This document shows, one piece after another, positions 1-4,936 of a DNA stretch of 13,513 bases. Positions within the stretch are counted from its first letter, which is position 1. Each line of letters begins with the position of its first letter. This DNA is from Anaerolineaceae bacterium UBA2260 (GTDB lineage: Bacteria > Chloroflexota > Anaerolineae > Anaerolineales > Anaerolineaceae). The stretch is from positions 69,935-83,447 of the forward strand of contig DDXM01000008.1 in the NCBI GenBank assembly GCA_002347485.1, read 5' to 3'. The position numbers and the translations under genes are program-made. The notes below the pieces were generated by a model. The model ran no database searches and was not told where the DNA came from. It saw only the letters and a program-made list of their open reading frames with translations.

Positions 1-365
1 CGAATCAGCAAAAACGGGTAGGAGATCTCAAAGCGATGATCGATCGGGATCCGTTTAACCCACCGAATGTAAAGGATGCCCGCGCTATGCTCACCGACGA
101 AGTGTATCAGGCTTTGATCGAGCAGGGTGAACTGATTCAGGTTTCGCCGGATGTTTTTTTGCGCACGCGTGAGTACAATCAATTGGAAGAGTATGTTATC
201 GAAGAATGCGGTAAAGGTGTGCTCCTTACACTCTCCCATTTTCGTGATCATTTTTCCACCAGCCGCAGGCTCTCACAAGCATTTCTGGAGTACCTTGACC
301 GTAGAGGTATTACCACTCGCGAGGCGGAAGGACGCAAGTTGAAAAACAGTACAAATATCATCTGA
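1..365 (+). CDS. selB: Selenocysteine-specific elongation factor SelB, C-terminal fragment
   Basis: The reading frame is open from the first bases of the window (codons from base 3) and ends with TGA at 363-365, so only about the last 120 residues are seen. They resemble the C-terminal winged-helix repeats of SelB, the GTPase that brings Sec-tRNA to the ribosome and binds the SECIS hairpin in selenoprotein mRNA. The best signal is the stretch FSTSRRLSQAFLEYLDRRGI followed by TTREAEGRKL, which matches the last winged helix of SelB, where a conserved TSRK...LEYLD..G.T.R pattern lies in the RNA-binding module. The GTPase domains are outside the window. An ATG at 36 is in frame but is internal, not a start. 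No selA or tRNA-Sec is visible here. The call rests on family pattern memory; a different multi-winged-helix protein is the main alternative. Confidence 0.8.
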   Translation, partial: NQQKRVGDLKAMIDRDPFNPPNVKDARAMLTDEVYQALIEQGELIQVSPDVFLRTREYNQLEEYVIEECGKGVLLTLSHFRDHFSTSRRLSQAFLEYLDRRGITTREAEGRKLKNSTNII

Positions 366-372
366 TTGATTA

Positions 373-401
373 TTGACAGACAGCACCTCAACCTGTATAA
401 T
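373..401 (+). promoter_or_regulatory. Consensus sigma-70 promoter of rplU-rpmA-rpmE
   Basis: A perfect -35 TTGACA (373-378) and a perfect -10 TATAAT (396-401) are separated by exactly 17 bp. Transcription should start near 408, giving a leader of about 110 nt before rplU. The promoter begins 7 bp after the selB stop codon. No terminator is visible between them, so some selB read-through is possible. Confidence 0.9.
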
Positions 402-407
402 ACCGTC

Positions 408-517
408 TGCCTTTCAACCGGACAGGAGAACTGCCAGGTTGTTTGAGTTCCAACTTCCCCGCGGGCTGGCGCCAAGGCGCGAGGTAACGGTGAAGTGAAG
501 ATTGGAGAATCTTTAAA
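408..517 (+). promoter_or_regulatory. Structured 5' leader of rplU, possible translational switch
   Basis: The leader contains two stems that cannot coexist because both use 453-457. Stem A pairs ACTTC-C-CCG (453-461) with CGG-T-GAAGT (488-496) around a small inner hairpin GCGC-CAAG-GCGC (469-480), leaving the Shine-Dalgarno site GGAG (504-507) free. Stem B pairs TCCAACTTC (449-457) with GAAG-A-TTGGA (497-506), 9 bp with one bulged A, and buries GGA of that site. An upstream hairpin GAACT/AGTTC (428-450) is also possible. Leaders with autoregulation are established for many ribosomal protein operons, including L21 in Bacillota. I do not recognise this one as a named family, and the switch is inferred from pairing by eye. 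Confidence 0.5.
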
Positions 518-835
518 ATGAAGTACGCAATTGTGGAAAGTGGCGGCAAGCAATACAAAGCCGTCATAGGAGCTACGATCGATGTAGACCTGTTGGAAGT
601 CGAAGTTGGCCAGGAGGTCAAACTCGATGAGGTTCTGCTGGTTGTTGAGGACGAAAATATCCTGGTTGGAACGCCATCGGTAAAGGGTGCCAAAGTTGCC
701 ACCAAAGTCGTTGACCACATCAAAGGTAAAAAAGTGGACACTTTCAAGTACTCACCCAAGAAGCGCATCCGTGTTAAAACCGGTCACCGCCAGCGCTACA
801 CTCGACTATTCGTTGAATCAATAGAAGTGGAGTAA
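518..835 (+). CDS. rplU: 50S ribosomal protein L21
   Basis: This 105-residue protein has the full length and typical features of bacterial L21, which binds 23S rRNA in the large subunit. It opens with MKYAIVESGGKQYKA, the conserved L21 N-terminus, and carries the basic signature KKVDTFKYSPKKRIRVKTGH near residues 71-90, the rRNA-contacting loop. The start at 518 is preceded by GGAG (504-507), a 10-nt spacing that is slightly long. It is the first gene of the rplU-rpmA-rpmE cluster, and rpmA starts only 5 nt after its stop codon. The classical order rplU-rpmA is widespread in bacteria; obgE, often next, is absent here. Expression is probably driven by the consensus promoter at 373-401 and may be modulated by the leader. 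Confidence 0.97.
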   Translation: MKYAIVESGGKQYKAVIGATIDVDLLEVEVGQEVKLDEVLLVVEDENILVGTPSVKGAKVATKVVDHIKGKKVDTFKYSPKKRIRVKTGHRQRYTRLFVESIEVE

Positions 836-840
836 GGATC

Positions 841-1104
841 ATGGCACATAAAAAAGGTGGTGGTTCCAGTCGTAACGGGCGCGATAGCAATGCGCAACGC
901 CTTGGCGTGAAGAAATATGCCGGTCAGGGAGTTCTTTCCGGTAACATTCTTGTTCGCCAGCGTGGCACAAAGATCAAACCCGGTCTTAATGTCAAAGTCG
1001 GAACGGATGACACCCTTTTCGCTGTCGCGGAAGGTGTTGTGGAATACGAAACCCTGCCTAACGGGCAGAAACGCGTTCATGTAAAACCGCCTGCAACCGA
1101 GTAA
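841..1104 (+). CDS. rpmA: 50S ribosomal protein L27
   Basis: This 87-residue protein is L27, whose flexible N-terminal tail reaches towards the peptidyl transferase centre. The N-terminus MAHKKGGGSSRNGRDSNAQR matches the universal L27 opening. It has no extra residues before the tail, unlike the cleaved form known from Bacillota such as Staphylococcus. The central GNILVRQRGTKIKPG segment (residues about 38-52) is also conserved. A ribosome binding site GGAGTAAGGATC directly precedes the ATG and overlaps the rplU stop, so the two genes are probably translationally coupled. Length is normal and nothing is missing. Confidence 0.97.
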   Translation: MAHKKGGGSSRNGRDSNAQRLGVKKYAGQGVLSGNILVRQRGTKIKPGLNVKVGTDDTLFAVAEGVVEYETLPNGQKRVHVKPPATE

Positions 1105-1109
1105 ATTTA

Positions 1110-1146
1110 TTTTTACAAATCCGTCGCGCGTCGACAATTGTAAAAA
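1110..1146. repeat. Inverted repeat in the rpmA-rpmE spacer
   Basis: TTTTTACAA (1110-1118) and TTGTAAAAA (1138-1146) form perfect 9-bp arms. Inside them GTCG (1123-1126) can pair with CGAC (1132-1135). The RNA would fold into a two-part hairpin placed 20 nt before the rpmE start, leaving the rpmE ribosome binding site (GAGGAAGG, 1152-1159) exposed. It is not followed by a T-run, so it is not a standard terminator. Possible roles are mRNA processing, intercistronic control or an operator; none can be chosen from sequence alone. Confidence 0.55.
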
Positions 1147-1166
1147 ACATAGAGGAAGGTCAGTAA

Positions 1167-1643
1167 ATGAAACAGAATATTCATCCGACATTTTATCCGA
1201 ACGCCAAGGTAACCTGTTCCTGCGGGAATACCTGGGAAACCGGATCAACCCGTAAAGAAATTCACACCGAAGTCTGCTCAAAATGCCACCCGTTCTTCAC
1301 CGGGCAGCAGCAGCGTATCATCGATATCGAAGGTCAGGTCGACCGCTTCTACAAGAAGTTGCAAGCACGCCAGGATTACGTGGAAGGCAAAAAGGCAAAA
1401 CTTACCGCCAAGATTTCTCCGGATCGATCGGTCAAAGATATTGGATTACCCACCCGGGCTGCCGATGCACTTGAGAAGGCAGGCCTCGATAATGTTGGCA
1501 AACTGCTGGAAAAATTGGCGGAGGGTGAAGGAGCCATTCTGGCAATTGAAGGTTTCGGCCGCAAATCTCTGATCGACATGAAGAAGAATCTGCGTCAAAT
1601 GGGATATACCCTCCCGTCCGCAGCGGAAGAGATCGTCGTCTAA
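1167..1643 (+). CDS. rpmE: 50S ribosomal protein L31 fused to an RNA polymerase alpha-CTD-like domain
   Basis: The 158-residue product is about twice the length of a normal L31 (around 66-85 residues). Residues 1-68 are a zinc-type L31: it starts MKQNIHPTFYPNAKVTCSCG and has the four metal-binding cysteines C17, C19, C37 and C40, the latter two in EVCSKCHPFFTGQQ. A lysine-rich linker (69-85) follows. Residues 86-150 look like the helix-hairpin-helix C-terminal domain of the RNA polymerase alpha subunit. By eye, R97 aligns with E. coli alpha R265, and G131, K133 and S134 (GFGRKS) align with G296, K298 and S299, which contact DNA; D100 replaces N268 and D137 replaces E302. The ATG has a good ribosome binding site (GAGGAAGG) and no frameshift is apparent, so this is one continuous protein. 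The L31 call is firm; the second domain is inferred from motif resemblance and could be another helix-hairpin-helix domain that binds rRNA. Confidence 0.93.
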   Translation: MKQNIHPTFYPNAKVTCSCGNTWETGSTRKEIHTEVCSKCHPFFTGQQQRIIDIEGQVDRFYKKLQARQDYVEGKKAKLTAKISPDRSVKDIGLPTRAADALEKAGLDNVGKLLEKLAEGEGAILAIEGFGRKSLIDMKKNLRQMGYTLPSAAEEIVV

Positions 1644-1660
1644 ACATCGCGAAACACAAT

Positions 1661-1691
1661 GCCCCTGGTCGAAAATACCGGGGGCTTTTTT
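1661..1691 (+). terminator. Intrinsic terminator after rpmE
   Basis: GCCCCTGGT (1661-1669) pairs with ACCGGGGGC (1677-1685), nine pairs with one T-G wobble, around a 7-nt loop. A run of six Ts (1686-1691) follows directly. It lies 17 nt after the rpmE stop and ends the ribosomal protein unit. Confidence 0.92.
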
Positions 1692-1705
1692 GTTAACGGC
1701 ATGCG

Positions 1706-1736
1706 TTGATTAGCTTTTATGTTTTTAAGGTAGAAT
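1706..1736 (+). promoter_or_regulatory. Possible promoter of tdk-hpt-cca
   Basis: TTGATT (1706-1711) and TAGAAT (1731-1736) resemble -35 and -10 boxes, but the spacer is 19 bp, longer than ideal. A promoter is expected here because a strong terminator lies just upstream and the next gene begins at 1763. Confidence 0.45.
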
Positions 1737-1762
1737 CTATCATATCCGCTGGAGGTGAATAG

Positions 1763-2335
1763 ATGGACAAGAAGACCGGTCATGTCGAGGTTATCTGCGG
1801 TTCGATGTTCTGCGGTAAGACAGACGAACTGATTCGCCGATTACGGCGCGCCAGCATTGCCAGACAGAAGGTTCAGGTTTTCAAACCAGCTATTGACGGA
1901 CGCTATGGTCTTCAAAAAGTAACCTCACACGCCGGCTCTGAGTTCGCAGCCACGCCTCTGGCTTCTTCGAGGGAGATATTGGCGTACGTGGAGAAAGACA
2001 CGACCGTTGTCGCAATTGATGAGGCCCAATTCTTTGATGACGATATTATCAAGATTGTGGACGAACTGGCTGACCGCGGTCTGCGTGTCATCGTGGCAGG
2101 CCTGGATCTGAATTTCAAGGGTGAGCCATTTGGTAGCATGCCGGTGCTGATGGCGCGGGCAGAGCAGGTGGATAAATTGCAGGCGATCTGCATGGTTTGC
2201 GGGGAACCCGCCAGCCGCACCCAGAGGTTGGTCAATGGAAAACCGGCGCGATACGATGACCCGGTGATCATCGTAGGCGCGGCTGAATTATATGAAGCGA
2301 GATGTCGAAAACATCACGAAGTTCCCGGGAATTAA
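1763..2335 (+). CDS. tdk: Thymidine kinase (type II)
   Basis: This 190-residue enzyme phosphorylates thymidine to dTMP with ATP in the pyrimidine salvage pathway, in the cytoplasm. The P-loop is GSMFCGKT (residues 13-20). DEAQFF (86-91) holds the catalytic base E87, and VIVAGLDLNFKGEPFG (109-124) is the family's conserved segment. The structural zinc site is complete: C143 and C146 (CMVC) with C181 and H184 (CRKH) in the lasso region, where substrate is held. The start has a strong Shine-Dalgarno site, GGAGG at 1751-1755, 7 nt away. Length is normal for the tetrameric TK1-like family. The gene leads a probable operon with hpt (23-nt gap) and the tRNA nucleotidyltransferase. Confidence 0.95.
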   Translation: MDKKTGHVEVICGSMFCGKTDELIRRLRRASIARQKVQVFKPAIDGRYGLQKVTSHAGSEFAATPLASSREILAYVEKDTTVVAIDEAQFFDDDIIKIVDELADRGLRVIVAGLDLNFKGEPFGSMPVLMARAEQVDKLQAICMVCGEPASRTQRLVNGKPARYDDPVIIVGAAELYEARCRKHHEVPGN

Positions 2336-2358
2336 GGCGAAGCGTTAGAGGAGGGTAT

Positions 2359-2931
2359 ATGCAGGATTACCACGATTTTTTAAGTGAGGTTCTGATCCCC
2401 GCGGAAGAGTTGCAGGCGCGCATCGCGGAACTGGGGCAGCAGATCAGCCGTGATTACCAGGATAAAGGCGAACTCGTGCTTGTCTGTATCCTGCGCGGCG
2501 GCGTCTTGTTCCTCACCGATCTGATGCGGAAGATTTCGATTCCCCACGCTATTGAGTTCATGGCAGTTTCCTCCTATGGGGTGGGCGGGCGAGAAACCAG
2601 CGGGCAGGTGCGCATCACGCTGGATCTTAATCTCGACATTTTTAACAAACACGTCCTGCTTGTCGAAGACATCATCGACAGCGGTCACACCATTTCAGCG
2701 GTGACCGATTTTCTCGCCACCCGGCACCCCGCCAGCATCAGCGTTTGCACGCTGCTTGACAAGGAAGAACGGCGCGAGGTGGATATTCCCATCCGCTATC
2801 GCGGTTTTACCATCCCGAATAAATTCGTATTCGGATATGGATTGGATATTGACGATTACTACCGGAATTTACCTTTCATCGGCGTGGTGAACCTCGAAAA
2901 ATACGCATCGCGTCTGCATAGCACAAGGTGA
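2359..2931 (+). CDS. hpt: Hypoxanthine phosphoribosyltransferase
   Basis: The 190-residue product transfers the phosphoribosyl group of PRPP to hypoxanthine, and probably guanine, in purine salvage. The PRPP-binding motif VLLVEDIIDSGHT lies at residues 99-111, with the acidic pair E103-D104 and the general-base position D107. LRGGVLFLTDL (45-55) is the PPi-binding loop and SSYG (71-74) belongs to the flexible catalytic loop. I chose the ATG at 2359 because GAGGAGGG (2348-2355) lies directly in front of it. The longer in-frame ATG at 2302 would overlap tdk by 34 nt, has no ribosome binding site and would add a basic 19-residue extension foreign to the family. The tRNA nucleotidyltransferase starts 4 nt after the stop codon. 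Confidence 0.95.
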   Translation: MQDYHDFLSEVLIPAEELQARIAELGQQISRDYQDKGELVLVCILRGGVLFLTDLMRKISIPHAIEFMAVSSYGVGGRETSGQVRITLDLNLDIFNKHVLLVEDIIDSGHTISAVTDFLATRHPASISVCTLLDKEERREVDIPIRYRGFTIPNKFVFGYGLDIDDYYRNLPFIGVVNLEKYASRLHSTR

Positions 2932-2935
2932 TCAG

Positions 2936-4321
2936 TTGCAACTACCAGGATTTTTGGTCGACCTCAATCAAATTGTTATGACGAATCAACCGCTCTACCT
3001 GGTGGGTGGGGCGGTTCGTGATTTTCTGCTGGGTAAATCCTGCAAGGACTATGACCTTGTATGCTCTAGTGACACACGCGGCATCGCGCGAAAGTTTGCT
3101 GACAAGGCGCAAGCGGCGATATACGCGCTGGATGGAGAGCGCAATACTTATCGCGTTCTGATCGGACTGGGAAGCGCTCAACAAACGATTGTGGACTTCG
3201 CGACCATGCAGGGGGCAACGATCGAAGAGGACCTGGCCAAGCGAGACTTTACGATCAACGCGATGGCGCTTGCCTTGGATGCTCCGCAGACGATCATCGA
3301 TCCATTCAAGGGGGGAAGGGATTTGCAGGGAGGATATCTGCGCCCGGTGAGCGAAAATAGTTTCACCACAGATCCTTTGAGGGTGATTCGGGCGATTCGA
3401 TACGCAGTTGACCTCGGTCTGAAGCTGGAACCTGAGACATCTGAATTATTGCGGGAAGCAGTGGCCGGGCTTGATTTTGTGTCGCGGGAACGCAAACGTG
3501 ATGAACTATTCAAGTTGCTGGATGGCAGGAATGTACATACCGCGGTGTTCCTTCTGCGACATTATGAGGTGTTTTCTCACATACCGTTGAATGTTGAAGG
3601 CGACTTTTCCGAGGTGAGTAACAGGTGCAAGGTACTGGAAGAATTGCTTGGTTGGTTAACCGGAACCAAATCAGTGGAAAAGCAAGCCGCCTTCCACCAG
3701 GTTTCATTGTTCGTTCAATTCGGGAGATTCAAGGAAAAATTTCAGGAACACTACCTGCTGGAAAATCTTTCTGGACGCACCAGGAAAGCGTTGCTTTTTC
3801 TGATCTTGCTGACAGGCGAAGAGTTGCACACCTTGAAGCAGTCAGATCTCGCAGCGCTGGCGCTCAGCGTGGACGAGATAAAGGCAGTGGAAAAGTTTTA
3901 CGAGGGATTCTCGGAATGCGAGCAATTATCAGATTCCCCTCAACGGCCAACACCGGTAGAAATCTTTTATTTTTTCCAAAAAACCGGAGCAACCGGAGTT
4001 GATCTGGTCGTTTACAATTTGGTCCGCTATCGCGCCAGAATCGGGGTGGAATTCTCACATGACGAGTGGTTGCGACGGTTACAATTTGCGAATTTGATGC
4101 TCAGCGCCTGGTGGGAACATCCAGATCTTGTTCACCCGGAGCCGTTGTTGAATGGGCATGAAATCATGCAATCGAGTGGGTTATCGGCGGGTCCAATTAT
4201 TGGGGAGATACACGACGCACTGCTCCACCAACAGGTAGCGGGAAAAGTGACGACAAAAAAGCAAGCCGTAGATTGGCTCGCTTCCTGGTTGGTTGATAAT
4301 AACAAACGCCTAATTAAATAG
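2936..4321 (+). CDS. tRNA nucleotidyltransferase / poly(A) polymerase family protein (class II, no HD domain)
   Basis: This 461-residue protein belongs to the class II nucleotidyltransferases that add CCA, CC or A to tRNA 3' ends. The head domain (about 18-155) shows LVGGAVRDFLLG (22-33), the metal-binding DYD (38-40), AKRDFTINAMA and the motif DPLRVIRAIRYA. The segment SRERKRDELFKLL fits the neck region. The C-terminal half is less conserved, but its end (LLNGHEIMQSSGLSAGPIIG) is typical of the family. I see no HD phosphohydrolase motif. CCA-adding, A-adding and poly(A) polymerase activities cannot be told apart by eye. The start is taken as TTG at 2936 because AAGGTG sits 5 nt before it; the first in-frame ATG (2978) has no ribosome binding site. 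The gene follows hpt with a 4-nt gap and its 3' end overlaps the opposing response regulator by 8 bp. Confidence 0.9.
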   Translation: MQLPGFLVDLNQIVMTNQPLYLVGGAVRDFLLGKSCKDYDLVCSSDTRGIARKFADKAQAAIYALDGERNTYRVLIGLGSAQQTIVDFATMQGATIEEDLAKRDFTINAMALALDAPQTIIDPFKGGRDLQGGYLRPVSENSFTTDPLRVIRAIRYAVDLGLKLEPETSELLREAVAGLDFVSRERKRDELFKLLDGRNVHTAVFLLRHYEVFSHIPLNVEGDFSEVSNRCKVLEELLGWLTGTKSVEKQAAFHQVSLFVQFGRFKEKFQEHYLLENLSGRTRKALLFLILLTGEELHTLKQSDLAALALSVDEIKAVEKFYEGFSECEQLSDSPQRPTPVEIFYFFQKTGATGVDLVVYNLVRYRARIGVEFSHDEWLRRLQFANLMLSAWWEHPDLVHPEPLLNGHEIMQSSGLSAGPIIGEIHDALLHQQVAGKVTTKKQAVDWLASWLVDNNKRLIK

Positions 4322-4721
4322 GATGGATAGGGATCATCAATGGTTTGGGTTTCTTGCGCGGTATTTCTGCCCTACGTACAAGGTTATTGATATGCGCGAA
4401 AAGAATCTCGCGAGAAACCGGTTTGACCAGGTAGTCATCAGCACCCTGGTTGAGAACTTTAGCCAGCACGACCGGATCATTAAGTACTGATAGGATCAGG
4501 ATGGGCTTGTTGGTGAGTCTCCTCAAAGCTTTCGTGGTTTGAAGACCATCCAGATCGGGCAGCATGTAATCCAGCAGGATCAAATCCGGATCGAAGACTT
4601 CAGCTTGTTCTATTCCGGACTCACCGCTGCAGGCGCGCCGGATTTGCGCGTTTAATGGCGCGAGGAGCAATTCGACTATCTCAGTACCGACGGGATCATC
4701 ATCAATAATAAGGATACGCAC
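4314..4721 (-). CDS. Stand-alone response regulator receiver domain protein
   Basis: From a GTG start at 4721 the product is 135 residues: one CheY-like receiver domain and a short basic-proline tail (IPRKKPKPLMIPIHPI), with no output domain. All receiver residues are present: acidic pocket D7-D8-D9, phospho-acceptor D51 in LILLDYMLPDLDG, S78 in the switch position and K100 in DDYLVKP. The GTG start is preferred because GGAG lies 8 nt upstream and because the domain begins at once with MRILIIDDD. An ATG at 4784 would add 21 residues without clear purpose. No histidine kinase is nearby, so it is an orphan; it may act by protein contact with a hybrid kinase or an effector. It is divergent from ppdK, but a link is only suggested by position. 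The gene ends inside the last codons of the convergent tRNA nucleotidyltransferase. Confidence 0.93.
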   Translation of the reverse strand: MRILIIDDDPVGTEIVELLLAPLNAQIRRACSGESGIEQAEVFDPDLILLDYMLPDLDGLQTTKALRRLTNKPILILSVLNDPVVLAKVLNQGADDYLVKPVSREILFAHINNLVRRAEIPRKKPKPLMIPIHPI

Positions 4722-4774
4722 AGCGGGGTCTCCAGGTAATCTTTGACTAATTATCAAACCGTTTATCGGATTTT

Positions 4775-4808
4775 TACCTTTCAATCAATTTACAGTACTG
4801 GAAAGGTA
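4775..4808. repeat. 34-bp inverted repeat in the divergent regulator-ppdK region
   Basis: TACCTTTC (4775-4782) and GAAAGGTA (4801-4808) are perfect 8-bp arms. The palindrome CAGTACTG (4793-4800) fills the part of the spacer next to the right arm. The site lies about 130 bp before ppdK and about 54 bp before the response regulator start, so it could be a shared operator. Otherwise 4722-4936 contains no gene that I can support. Confidence 0.4.
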
Positions 4809-4857
4809 GAATTTTGTTGGGTATGAAATGACGAACACCAGCCGTGCGGATAAACGA

Positions 4858-4874
4858 ACCACGTGTGGTAAAAT
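4858..4874 (+). promoter_or_regulatory. Extended -10 promoter of ppdK with overlapping palindrome
   Basis: TGGTAAAAT (4866-4874) fits an extended -10 (TGn plus TAAAAT); no good -35 is seen at the right distance. The palindrome ACCAC-GT-GTGGT (4858-4869) overlaps the extended -10, as a repressor site often does. A transcript from here would have a leader of about 55 nt with a small hairpin, AATCCCGT (4893-4900) with ACGGGGTT (4904-4911), before the ribosome binding site GGAGG (4928-4932). Confidence 0.5.
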
Positions 4875-4936
4875 CTATGCTTTGAAGATAATAATCCCGT
4901 GAAACGGGGTTTGATTGTGTCAACCTTGGAGGAAAG

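Noticed and set aside
363..420. Selenocysteine read-through of the TGA ending selB
   Set aside because: The natural SelB C-terminus has already been reached, and a promoter for the next unit begins within a few bases; no SECIS-like hairpin was apparent directly after the TGA.
1105..1166. A Zur operator in front of rpmE
   Set aside because: The inverted repeat arms are 19 nt apart and do not match Zur box spacing or sequence; moreover the L31 is the zinc-containing form.
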